From: Amycolatopsis echigonensis
Lineage (GTDB): Bacteria > Actinomycetota > Actinomycetes > Mycobacteriales > Pseudonocardiaceae
Length of the DNA: 64,000 nucleotides
Reading direction: 5' to 3'
NCBI RefSeq assembly: GCF_014174495.1
Contig: NZ_JACJHR010000012.1
Location: 62,001-126,000, forward strand
Positions 47,762 through 55,616 of this stretch are shown piece by piece. How positions within the stretch are numbered: position 1 is the stretch's first letter; each line of letters begins with the position of its first letter. A program made the translations under genes and the position numbers. The notes under the pieces were generated by a model. That model made no database searches and was not told the DNA's origin. It saw only the letters and a program-made list of their open reading frames with translations.

Positions 47762-49288
47762 CTAAGGCCGAGACTCGGCCTGACGGGACTCTTGGAGCTG
47801 GCGCAGGATGCGCACCCGGCGGGGAGCCTTCGGGCGGAAGATCATCTTGAAGAAAAGCAGCCCCAACGCGACCGGGAGCAACGCGACGAGGATGGTCGAC
47901 GCGACGGCGTCGCTGTTCTGGAACACCGTGTTCCACCAGATCGGGCCGATCCGCACCGGGACCACGTCGCCGCGCTCGGGCAGCTGGCCGACACGCCAGG
48001 TGGTGACGACCTCGTGGGTCTGGCCGCTGTCCTCGTAGGTGCCGCGGACCGCGGGGGACTGGCTGTCGCAGATCTGGGTGCGGTTGGGTCCGCAGGAGCG
48101 GCCGGCATCGCCCGCGGTGGAATCGAGGACGGTGAGCTGGACTTCGCTGGCCAGACCGGCGGCCGCGGCGATGCCGTTGGCGATCGGCAGCAGGCCGAGC
48201 ATCACCATGGCCGCGGCGAGCAGGGAGCGCGTGAGCACCGTCGTGGGCGAGAGCGGTTGCCGGTCCATCGCTTCGCGGTACCGGTTCACCCGGTTCCGCA
48301 CGAAACCCCGACTCTCGTCGAACCAGAGGTCGTAGCCAGTTTCGGCGCGGGCGGTCACCCGGGCGAACTCGGTGCCGGGCCAGAGGTTCGGCGTCACAGC
48401 CGCGGCGAAGATCGCGAGGTGGCGCGCGTTGCCGAGCAGCCGGTCTTCGTTCAGCCCGTCGGCTTCCGCGGTCCAGAGCGCGTCCTGGTCGAACACGACC
48501 TCGTGGACCCGGAACCACAGGTCGCTCAGGATCAGCTCACGGACTTCCGGGGTGAGCACTTTGGCGGCGAACTCGGGATCCTCGGTGGTGACCTCGAAGC
48601 GCCGGTCGAATTCCGGGTCCACCGCGACCTTGTGCGGCTCCCCGGCCAGGACCTCCCGCGGTTGCACGGACGGCTTCAACGACGGTTTCGGGGTGCCGAC
48701 CTGAATGCGGGTGATCCGGGCGTCCTCGAACGGGGTGGTGTAGTCCGGTTCGAACGCTCCGACCTTCGGTGTGATCAGCAGCGTCGGGCTGGCGGGGATC
48801 CGCAGTTCGATCATGGAGTAGATGCCGCCGACGCGGTCGGTGACCCGGCTGGTGGCCGAATCCGGCTCGGTGAGCGGGTATTCGACGCCGAGCAGCCGGT
48901 GGCCCTGGTGCTCGAGTTCGAGGACTCGCCGCAGCGACAGGCTGTCCCGCTGGTCGAACGGGACGGTGCGACCTCGCTTCGGCAGCACCCCGAAGGTCAC
49001 CTCGTTCGTGACGCCGAGGCGGCGGAGCGAATCTCGTTGCCGCCAGGACTGCCAGAGCACGAAGGCGACGAACACCACCGGCAGCGCGATCCAGACCGCC
49101 AGCGGCGCGCGGACCTCCATGCTGACGGTGAACCAGGTCAGCGTCGTGCCGAGGAAAACGAGGCCGCAGGCGATGTTGCTGATCGCCGAGGTGACTGTGC
49201 CGCCGCCCTCGGTCCGGCCCGCGATCCAGAGCAGGACGAACGCGGTCAGGTAGCCGAGAACGATGTACCAGGGAAGCGGTTCTGCCAT
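47762..49288 (-). CDS. Polytopic membrane protein of the T7S-like cassette, copy 2
   Basis: 508 residues, paralogue of the protein at 44063-45565. Same architecture: three helices in the first 85 residues, central block VDPEFDRRFEVTTEDPEFA and RELILSDLWFRVHEVVFDQDALWT, two C-terminal helices flanking a loop with two cysteines. ATG at 49288 follows directly on the TAA of the decayed WXG-type copy, so it was once coupled to it. This frame is intact, while its former partner is broken. Confidence 0.72.
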   Translation of the reverse strand: MAEPLPWYIVLGYLTAFVLLWIAGRTEGGGTVTSAISNIACGLVFLGTTLTWFTVSMEVRAPLAVWIALPVVFVAFVLWQSWRQRDSLRRLGVTNEVTFGVLPKRGRTVPFDQRDSLSLRRVLELEHQGHRLLGVEYPLTEPDSATSRVTDRVGGIYSMIELRIPASPTLLITPKVGAFEPDYTTPFEDARITRIQVGTPKPSLKPSVQPREVLAGEPHKVAVDPEFDRRFEVTTEDPEFAAKVLTPEVRELILSDLWFRVHEVVFDQDALWTAEADGLNEDRLLGNARHLAIFAAAVTPNLWPGTEFARVTARAETGYDLWFDESRGFVRNRVNRYREAMDRQPLSPTTVLTRSLLAAAMVMLGLLPIANGIAAAAGLASEVQLTVLDSTAGDAGRSCGPNRTQICDSQSPAVRGTYEDSGQTHEVVTTWRVGQLPERGDVVPVRIGPIWWNTVFQNSDAVASTILVALLPVALGLLFFKMIFRPKAPRRVRILRQLQESRQAESRP

Positions 49289-50157
49289 TTATTCGCCCAT
49301 GTCGAGGTTGTCGCGGGTTTCTTCGGCGGTTTTGCCGTCGCCGACCGACGGGTTCTTGGCGTAGTCGACGATTTTGCTGCCCATCTTGTAGGCTGCTTTG
49401 CCCTGGCTGCCCGGGCCTTTGGACAGGTCGCCGGGGCTGGATCCGGTGACCTCCTTGACCGTTTCCTCATACAGCTTCTTGGGCAGGCTCTCGGCGGCTT
49501 CCTTGGCCGCGTCGCCGAACAGCGCGGCCCTGGTCTTGGTGACCTTGGCGACCACGCTCGCGACCTTGGCGATCGACGTGGTCATCACCATCGGCCACAT
49601 CTGAAGCGTGTCCGCGACCGCACCCGCCGCGGTGCCGATGCCCTTGATGCCCGGGGAGAACTGGGCGAGTGCCTTCTTCGCGGCGTCGCCGCCTTCGCCT
49701 TGCCAATCCTTGAGCGCTTCGTCGCCGTCCGTGACGAACTGGTCGGCCAGCGTGACGAAGCCTTTGCCGATCTCGGTGAAGTTCTCGGACGCGCGTTTGA
49801 GGCCAGGGCCGTCGCCGGTGACGAAGTGCAGGGCGTCCTGCAGCGGCTGGACGAGTTCGATCAGCATGTTCAGGCCGTTGCTGACCAGCTAGCCGACCGG
49901 GTCGAGCGCGAAGCACGCCACGTCGACGGCCGCGCCCGCGACGAAGCCGGTGCCGTCCTGCACCAGCTGGCCGCTCGCCACCGCGATGTCCCCGGCGTCC
50001 TTGGCCGAGCTGAACTTGTCGACGGCACCGGAGATCGTGCTGTAGCCCTTGCCGACGATTGGCGCTTCTTCGCCAGGTCGGACGCGTTCTGGACCAGGCT
50101 GTCGTCGTAGCCGTTGACTTTTCCTTCGACCCGGTCCGCGACGCTGTCCTGTCCCAC
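49289..50157 (-). pseudogene. Decayed second copy of the large WXG-type secretion substrate
   Basis: Aligns along its length with the protein at 45575-46729: start MGQDSVAD, VGKGYSTISGAVDKF, GFVAGAAVDVACFALDPVG, DWQGEGGDAAKKALAQF, EETRDNLDM. Three lesions: a 1-nt deletion at about 50064 (AAGAAG then CGCCA, where the paralogue has AAGAAGACGCC); a nonsense TAG at 49889-49891 replacing the paralogue's TGG after DPVG; and loss of about 41 residues of the hydrophobic segment after WPMVMT. A 192-residue frame remains open downstream from 49867, which may still be translated by re-initiation. Confidence 0.85.
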
Positions 50158-50413
50158 GTCTTCCCCTCCCTCGTCCCCGTAGCGGATTATGCACGTTTCG
50201 TCCCGATTCGCGCCTTCGGGTCGCGGCTCGGTCGGCGGCGAAGGACCGAGAGTTCCCGAGATTTGGTCACGAAAAGGTAACGAACATATCGGGCGAACAG
50301 CCCCGCCCGCGACGCCGAAGCGGCGAACATACGGTGGGCCGAACGGAGCATCGCAGGTCAGCGCCGCCGCTTTTGCCCGGTGCGCCGGGCGGGCCAGGCA
50401 AGTCGGCCCAGTT

Positions 50414-50449
50414 CGTGGGATATTCACCCCTTCGGTCGATGTTCCCACG
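50414..50449. promoter_or_regulatory. Interrupted dyad upstream of the leader-peptide promoter
   Basis: CGTGGGATATTC (50414-50425) and GATGTTCCCACG (50438-50449): 12-nt arms matching 9 of 12, outer seven perfect, 12 nt between them. It ends 13 bp before the TTGACA box. Possible operator of a regulator of the sulfur-linked unit. Confidence 0.4.
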
Positions 50450-50462
50450 ATTGATCACCGCA

Positions 50463-50491
50463 TTGACAGTGCGTGCGGTTCGCCAGAGTAT
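50463..50491 (+). promoter_or_regulatory. Promoter of the leader-peptide/SBP56 unit
   Basis: Perfect TTGACA (50463-50468) and a weak GAGTAT (50486-50491) at 17 nt. The predicted start site is about 50498-50499, i.e. at the ATG of the small peptide, implying a leaderless mRNA, which agrees with the missing ribosome-binding site. Confidence 0.5.
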
Positions 50492-50498
50492 TTCGCGC

Positions 50499-50579
50499 AT
50501 GTCCTTTCCGGTTGCCCTGGTGTGGCGTCTGCACGTGGATCTGCGCCAGCAGGCCAGTGCGCTGTGTAGGGATTCCTGA
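50499..50579 (+). CDS. Putative sulfur-responsive leader peptide (26 aa)
   Basis: 26-codon frame ATG to TGA. LVWRLHVDLRQQASALCR matches the pattern (LVxRxHVDLxRxxSAxCR) of small leader peptides that precede sulfur-assimilation and thiol genes in Streptomyces and relatives; I recognise it from that pattern, not from a search. These are thought to sense cysteine supply through ribosome behaviour at the Cys codon near the end. It starts without a ribosome-binding site at the expected transcription start. The exported SBP56-like gene begins 182 nt downstream, the intervening RNA containing several small inverted repeats. Confidence 0.65.
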   Translation: MSFPVALVWRLHVDLRQQASALCRDS

Positions 50580-50761
50580 CCTTTTCTCCCGGCCGTATCC
50601 GGCTGGCTGATTTCTCTTGCCCCGCAACGGGTTTCTCGTACCCGAGGGGATGAACGCTTTCTCTGTTCGGCGCGGGTTTCGCGCGGGTTTCGTGCTGCCC
50701 GCGGAACGGGGAAAGAAGTGCCTTCCCGGGCGCTTCACGGGAACACAAACAGGGAGACACA

Positions 50762-52624
50762 ATGCGATTCAGCTCCTCCTCGGGCGCCCCGCCCCGATGG
50801 CGGAAAGCGCTGACCGTCGCCGGCGCGGTGGCGCTCGCGATCGGCGCGGTGACCTACACCGGGTCCAGCACCAGCGCCTACGCCGACGTCCAAGTGGTCA
50901 CCGACGCCAAAACCGCGTCCGACGGCAAGCAGTACTGGGTGCAGAACCACCTCGTCAGCAAAGACCTCGCCGCGCAAGCGCGTTCCGCCGACGGCACGCC
51001 GAAGAAGTGGCTGCTGGTCTGGGCCGGCGACGAGAACATCGCCGACACCGCGGTGAAGGACGTCAAAAACCTGCCGGGTTCGCTCGGCGGCGGCCTCGGA
51101 AAGGCCAAAAATGCCTTGCCCGGCCCCGATTTTCTCGCGGTGATCGACGCGACACAGGGCTCGCCGACGTACGGCAAGGTGGTGAACACCGCGACCGTCG
51201 GGCCGCTCGTCGAGAACGAGCCGCACCACATGCAATACGTGTGGCACAAGGGCGACACGATCTACGCCGGTGCGTTGTTCGCCGCGGCGACGTACGCGTT
51301 CGACGTCAGTGCGTTGCCCCAGTTGAAACTCAAGGGCATCAGCCTGCCGACGCAGACGCTCGGCGGTTCCGTGCCCGACGCGTACTGGGTGCTGAAGGAC
51401 GGAACCGCGTACGGCACGTACATGGGCGGTCCGGTCGTGCCCGGTCCGTACGCGTACCAGGACGGTTCCACGCAGATCGGAAACGGCTTCGCCGGGAGTC
51501 CGGGCGAGGTCGTGCACTTCGACAAGAACGCGCAGGTGCTGTCGCAGAATCCGGCGGCGACCCCGCAGGGCGACAACGCGAAGCTGTGCGACAACCTGCC
51601 GCAGCTGGGCAAACCGTCCTGCGCGAACCCGCACGGCGTCCAGGCGCGCGAGGACCTCAACACCCTCGTCACCAGTGACTACGCCGAACCGCGGAACATC
51701 ATTCTCGACCCGGTGAAGCAGCCGTCGCCGTACCTGCGGCGTCCGACGATCCGCACCTGGGACATCTCCGACCGCAACCACCCCAAGCTGAAGGCGGTGT
51801 CCTACCTGCAGGACGGCCCGCGGGCGAACCCGGCGGACCCGCTGCATTCGGAAAGCCGCGCGGTCATGGAGACCACGGTGACGAACCTGCCCGGCCACAA
51901 GGGCGCGTTCGCCGAGACGATGCAGGGCGGCGCGATCTTCTACACGCCGGACATCACCGCGAAGGATCCGCACTGGATCGAGGTGTTCGACGACGGCACC
52001 GCGGGCAAGCCGATCTACTCGCAGAACGACTCCAACGGCGCCAGCTCCAACGGCGGCTGGCTGCAGACCAGTCCGGACGACCGGTTCCTGTACCACGCGG
52101 TGCAGGGCAGGCAGAAGGGCGCGCTCGGCCCGGACGACCCCGGCACCACCGGCGGCGTGTACGTGCTCGACATCCAGAAGCTGGTCGCGGCCGGCGACAA
52201 GGTCGAGGACATCAAGGGCCGCGTCGACACCTTGGAGAAGGCGCAGCAGGGCGGCGGGGGAGACCTGCCGACGGTCGTCGGCTCCGCGCCGATCAACCCG
52301 GGCGTGCCCGGGGCGGGCCCGCACTGGGGCGCGTACGACAACTTCGCGCTCGGCCCGGACGGTTTCTACCACGAAACCACGCAGCCGCAGCACATCGCGG
52401 TGTCGAACTACTTCGTCGCCCGGTCCGGTTTGGACGGTGACCACAAGGTCAACCTGCTGAACCTGTCCCCGGACGGGAAGGTCGCGGTCGACCAGAACTT
52501 CCGCGACGAGTTCACCGGCCAGGTCGGCATCAACTTCAACCGGAAGTCGTGGCCGCACGGGGACTTCGGCAACGCCAAGCCGCACTCCGAGCTGTTCGTG
52601 GTCGCCGACCAGAACGTGAAGTAA
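50762..52624 (+). CDS. Exported SBP56-like protein (selenium-binding/methanethiol oxidase superfamily)
   Basis: 620 residues. Sec signal peptide (hydrophobic about 16-35, cleavage near SAYA41). Beta-propeller pattern matching the selenium-binding protein/methanethiol oxidase family: VIDATQGSPTYGKVVN, EPHHMQYVW, NPHGVQAREDLNTLVTSDYAEP, TIRTWDISDRNHPKL, GGWLQTSPDDRFLYHAV, GPHWGAYDNF. The conserved histidines (HH near 148-149; NPHG; GPHW) correspond to metal-ligand positions, probably copper in bacterial MtoX, which oxidises methanethiol to formaldehyde, H2S and H2O2. It is longer than typical SBP56 and exported. Start ATG with AGGGAGA. Followed by a strong hairpin and the CopD-like gene. Confidence 0.75.
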   Translation: MRFSSSSGAPPRWRKALTVAGAVALAIGAVTYTGSSTSAYADVQVVTDAKTASDGKQYWVQNHLVSKDLAAQARSADGTPKKWLLVWAGDENIADTAVKDVKNLPGSLGGGLGKAKNALPGPDFLAVIDATQGSPTYGKVVNTATVGPLVENEPHHMQYVWHKGDTIYAGALFAAATYAFDVSALPQLKLKGISLPTQTLGGSVPDAYWVLKDGTAYGTYMGGPVVPGPYAYQDGSTQIGNGFAGSPGEVVHFDKNAQVLSQNPAATPQGDNAKLCDNLPQLGKPSCANPHGVQAREDLNTLVTSDYAEPRNIILDPVKQPSPYLRRPTIRTWDISDRNHPKLKAVSYLQDGPRANPADPLHSESRAVMETTVTNLPGHKGAFAETMQGGAIFYTPDITAKDPHWIEVFDDGTAGKPIYSQNDSNGASSNGGWLQTSPDDRFLYHAVQGRQKGALGPDDPGTTGGVYVLDIQKLVAAGDKVEDIKGRVDTLEKAQQGGGGDLPTVVGSAPINPGVPGAGPHWGAYDNFALGPDGFYHETTQPQHIAVSNYFVARSGLDGDHKVNLLNLSPDGKVAVDQNFRDEFTGQVGINFNRKSWPHGDFGNAKPHSELFVVADQNVK

Positions 52625-52629
52625 CTCCT

Positions 52630-52661
52630 TCCCGGCGCGCGGGCGTCCGTCCGCGCGCCGG
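52630..52661 (+). terminator. Hairpin between the SBP56-like and CopD-like genes
   Basis: 12-bp perfect GC stem (52630-52641 with 52650-52661), 8-nt loop, followed by a weak pyrimidine run CTCTTCTCC. Partial terminator or mRNA stabiliser. Confidence 0.6.
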
Positions 52662-52684
52662 GCTCTTCTCCGAAGAAGGTCTCC

Positions 52685-54445
52685 ATGGATCACCACGTCA
52701 CTCCGGCCGCCACCGGATCGTCCGGGGTGGACAGTGCCGCGCTGGTGCTGCGGTTGGCACTGCTGCTGGCGACGGCGTTTCTCGCCGGTACCGGGATTCT
52801 GCGCCCGCTCGTCGGTCCGTTGCCGCGCAAGCTGTGGCTCACCACCGGCGCGCTGGGCATCGGGTCTGCGGTGCTGGCCGCGGTGTCGGCGGCGACGGTC
52901 GACGTCAACCTCGTCGCGCTGATCGTCCACATCGTGCTCGCGCTCGCGGTGCCGGTGCTGCTGAGGTGGCCTTCGGCGGGCCGTTGGGCTTCGCTCGCGC
53001 TGGTCGTGCTCGTGGTGCTGGAGACCTCCGTCGACGGCACGGGCATCTCCTTCGCCATCGACACCGTGTACGTCGCCGCCGCCGCGCTGTGGTTCGGCGT
53101 GACCCTGCTGTCGGCGTGGGTACCGGTAGAGCAGTGGCGGTCGACGCCGTTGCGCGTCGGTCCGCTGTCGGTCAGCCTTGCCGGACTGTTGACGCTCGCG
53201 GGCGTTGTGCAGCTCGGCGTCTCCGGGGTCGCTTTCGACCGACGGCTGTACGAAACGCTGTTCGGAATCTCGCTGATCGTGGTCGTCCTGCTGCCCGCAG
53301 CGGTCACGGTAATTGCCGCGGTCTTGTTGTCCCGCAACGCTTCTACCCGCGGCTACCGCTACGGCGTCGCTGGCGTCGCACTCGGTTTCCTCGCGTGGAG
53401 TGCACTCGCCGCGGTTCCGCAGCCAGCGCCGCTGCCCGTGCCCGGAGTGCCGCTGCTGGCGGACGCGACCGTCGGCGGCGCGACCGTGCCGCTGCTGGTC
53501 AGCCCACAGCGGCCGGGGCGCAACCTCGTGCACTTCCCGGCGAGCGCGGGCACGGACGTGTCCGCTGGCGTCGAGGGCGGGAACGTGACCACTGCCGCGG
53601 CTCGAGCCGGCGCGGAAGGCAGCTGGGCCGAAGTCGAACTTCCGCCCGGACGCAGCACTCTCGTCGTGCACAAGGGCGGCGCGACCACGACGGTCGACGT
53701 CGACGCGGGCACCGAGGCAGGCCCATCCGTATCGGACGCCGACGCGCCGGAATGCGCGGAAGCCGCACTCGGCGGTCTGGTGGCGGAGAAACGGGACGTG
53801 CTGACCAGCTGTCCCTCGGACGCGTTGTCGTCGGAGGACCGCGGTTCGCTGGTGAAGCTGGTCGAATTCCTCGCCTCGCGGAAGCCGTCGGCGATTACGC
53901 TGGTCGAGGACCGTTCGCCGCGTGGCGTGCAGGCCGGGCAGCTCGTGCGCGAAACCGCCGCTCGGGTCGGTCTGCCGGTGCGCCCGGACGCGGCGGCGGA
54001 CACCGCGCTCGTGGTCGTCTCCGGCTGGAGCGACGGGTACCTCGCGATGAGCCGCGCCGCCGAATCACAACGGCTCACACCGACCCACCAGTTCGGCCTG
54101 TACCTCGCGCCGTGGCTGCTCAACGGACCCATCGTGAACACCGTGGCCAGCGCGGCCCTGCCGCTGCGCTTCGATCCGCGCGACCAGCTCGCGGTCAGCT
54201 ACGCGGTGGCGGTCGGCAACAGCTTCGGCGGCGAAAGCCCGTCGCTGGGCGGTTTCCGGACCTGGCTCGGTCCACAGTGGACAGCGGTGAACGGCGAGGT
54301 GCAGCTGTTCGCGGCCGCGCAGGTCAACGCGATGCCGATGTACCCGAACGAACCGCACGCGCCCGGCATGCAGGCCGCGCGCGACTACGCGGGGCAGTGG
54401 ATCCCCGACGGAACCATCGTCCCGATCAGCGGCGCGCTCCGCTGA
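52685..54445 (+). CDS. CopD-like membrane protein with exported C-terminal domains
   Basis: 586 residues. About eight transmembrane helices in the first 240 residues with CopD-type segments (FAIDTVYVAAAALWFGVTLLSAWVP; LYETLFGISLIVVVLLPAAV). Then an Ig-like YtkA/CopC-type stretch (ATVPLLVSPQRPGRNLVHF, about 258-276), then about 250 outer residues resembling a periplasmic type-I substrate-binding lobe (LTPTHQFGLYLAPWLLNGPIVNTVASA). CopD proteins move copper across the membrane. Start ATG at 52685 after GAAGAAGG. Cotranscription with the SBP56-like gene suggests copper supply to it. Domain calls beyond CopD are tentative. Confidence 0.65.
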   Translation: MDHHVTPAATGSSGVDSAALVLRLALLLATAFLAGTGILRPLVGPLPRKLWLTTGALGIGSAVLAAVSAATVDVNLVALIVHIVLALAVPVLLRWPSAGRWASLALVVLVVLETSVDGTGISFAIDTVYVAAAALWFGVTLLSAWVPVEQWRSTPLRVGPLSVSLAGLLTLAGVVQLGVSGVAFDRRLYETLFGISLIVVVLLPAAVTVIAAVLLSRNASTRGYRYGVAGVALGFLAWSALAAVPQPAPLPVPGVPLLADATVGGATVPLLVSPQRPGRNLVHFPASAGTDVSAGVEGGNVTTAAARAGAEGSWAEVELPPGRSTLVVHKGGATTTVDVDAGTEAGPSVSDADAPECAEAALGGLVAEKRDVLTSCPSDALSSEDRGSLVKLVEFLASRKPSAITLVEDRSPRGVQAGQLVRETAARVGLPVRPDAAADTALVVVSGWSDGYLAMSRAAESQRLTPTHQFGLYLAPWLLNGPIVNTVASAALPLRFDPRDQLAVSYAVAVGNSFGGESPSLGGFRTWLGPQWTAVNGEVQLFAAAQVNAMPMYPNEPHAPGMQAARDYAGQWIPDGTIVPISGALR

Positions 54446-54475
54446 CCACAGTTCCCCGAAGAAAGGAAACCCCTG

Positions 54476-54796
54476 ATGAAACGCATTGCCGCCCGGATCC
54501 TGCTGCCGCTCGCCGCGGCCGGGGCGTTCGCCGGATTCGCCGGGGGAGCGGCCAGCGCCGCCACCCCGGACCCGTCCGCCGCCGGTCAGCCCGCTGGCCT
54601 GCCCTCGCTGCCGACCGGCAGCCTGCCCTCCCTGCCCACCCCGGGCCTGCCCGGCCTCCCCGGAGCGCCGACCGGCGGCGGCCCGTCGGTCTGGGTCGTC
54701 CCCGGCCTCGACGCGGGCAGCCTCCTCGGCCCGACCACGCAAGCCCCGGCCCAGCTCCTCGCGCCGGTGTTTAACCTCGTCACCGCCGTTTCCTGA
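54476..54796 (+). CDS. Small exported Pro/Leu/Gly-rich protein
   Basis: 106 residues, signal peptide (MKRIAARILLPLAAAGAFAGFAGGAASA, cleavage after about 28), then SLPTGSLPSLPTPGLPGLPG-type repeats and a conserved-looking end VWVVPGLDAGSLLGP. Strong GAAAGGAAA ribosome-binding site. Function unknown; third in the SBP56-like unit. Confidence 0.75.
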   Translation: MKRIAARILLPLAAAGAFAGFAGGAASAATPDPSAAGQPAGLPSLPTGSLPSLPTPGLPGLPGAPTGGGPSVWVVPGLDAGSLLGPTTQAPAQLLAPVFNLVTAVS

Positions 54797-54813
54797 GTAC
54801 TGAAGGAGTAGCC

Positions 54814-55047
54814 ATGAAGAAGACAGTCGTCCGCGCAGCCGCCGCCACCCTGCTCTCCGGAGCCGCGGTACTCGGCGCCGCCGCGCCCGCGCTGGCCGCC
54901 GCGCAGGACCAGCCCGGCGTCACCGTCGTCGACGAACCGGACACGTCGAACCTGAACAACATCTGGACGTTCGCGCCGCTGGGCGTGCCCGTGCTGGGCC
55001 TGGTCCAGTCGCTGAACGGCGTCCCCGGCCGGATCCTGCCCGGCTGA
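54814..55047 (+). CDS. Small exported protein
   Basis: 77 residues, signal peptide (cleavage near APALAA), mature part of about 47 residues with NNIWTFAPLGVPVLGLVQSLNG. It shares the hydrophobic Pro/Gly/Leu end with the preceding small protein, so the two may be distant relatives. AAGGAG ribosome-binding site. Function unknown. Confidence 0.75.
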   Translation: MKKTVVRAAAATLLSGAAVLGAAAPALAAAQDQPGVTVVDEPDTSNLNNIWTFAPLGVPVLGLVQSLNGVPGRILPG

Positions 55048-55054
55048 CCCGGCT

Positions 55055-55094
55055 CCGCCGGTGGCTCCCCTCGTCCCCCGGGAGTCACCGGCGG
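55055..55094 (+). terminator. Hairpin upstream of the MmpS-like gene
   Basis: 15-bp stem with one G-U (55055-55069 with 55080-55094) and 10-nt loop, directly after the small exported gene. Possibly ends the SBP56-like unit. Confidence 0.55.
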
Positions 55095-55124
55095 CCCTGG
55101 GCGAGGTCTGGCGAAAGAAGGAAC

Positions 55125-55616
55125 ATGGACAGACAGCTGATCGGCCGGCTCGCCATCGCCGGCATCGCGGTGGCCGCCGTCGCCGCGGCCGTGGTGATCC
55201 TCGGCACCGGCGACGACCCCGCGCCCGCCCCGGTCGCCGTGTCCGCGCCGACCACCGGGGCGCCGCAACGCGCCCCGGACCGCACCGTGACCCGCACGCT
55301 GGCCCCGACGACCTCCACCGCGCCGGTCGCCCCCGCTCCGTCCACCTGGCAGATCACCTATGAACTCGCCGGCTCCGGCACCGCCACCGTGGTTTACGAC
55401 GACAACGGCCTCGGCCTGGTGCAGCAGGAACTGTCCGTGCCCCTGCCCTGGCGCAAGACTCTGACCTGGCCGAAGACGGACGTCGCGCCGACCGTGCAGC
55501 TGATGGGCCAGTCGAGCGGCCCGGTGGAATGCCGGGTGTCGGTGAACGGTGTGCTGGCACGGTCCGCGAAAGCCGCCGACGGCGAGGTCGCCAGCTGCGC
55601 GGGACGGCTCAGCTGA
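55125..55616 (+). CDS. MmpS-like membrane-anchored protein
   Basis: 163 residues. N-terminal anchor (about 7-25), Thr/Pro/Ala linker, then an MmpS domain: ITYELAGSGTATVVYDDNG, LPWRKTLTWPKTD, CRVSVNGVL. MmpS proteins assist MmpL lipid exporters in actinobacteria; no MmpL is in the window. Start ATG after AGAAGGAAC. Its stop overlaps that of the opposite GNAT gene by 8 bp (TCAGCTGA read both ways). Confidence 0.8.
   Translation: MDRQLIGRLAIAGIAVAAVAAAVVILGTGDDPAPAPVAVSAPTTGAPQRAPDRTVTRTLAPTTSTAPVAPAPSTWQITYELAGSGTATVVYDDNGLGLVQQELSVPLPWRKTLTWPKTDVAPTVQLMGQSSGPVECRVSVNGVLARSAKAADGEVASCAGRLS

Noticed and set aside
54490..54800. CRISPR or tandem DNA repeat in the Pro/Leu/Gly-coding region
   Set aside because: Repetition is of short protein motifs (SLPxxP, GLPGLPG), not regular DNA repeats with spacers; no cas genes.
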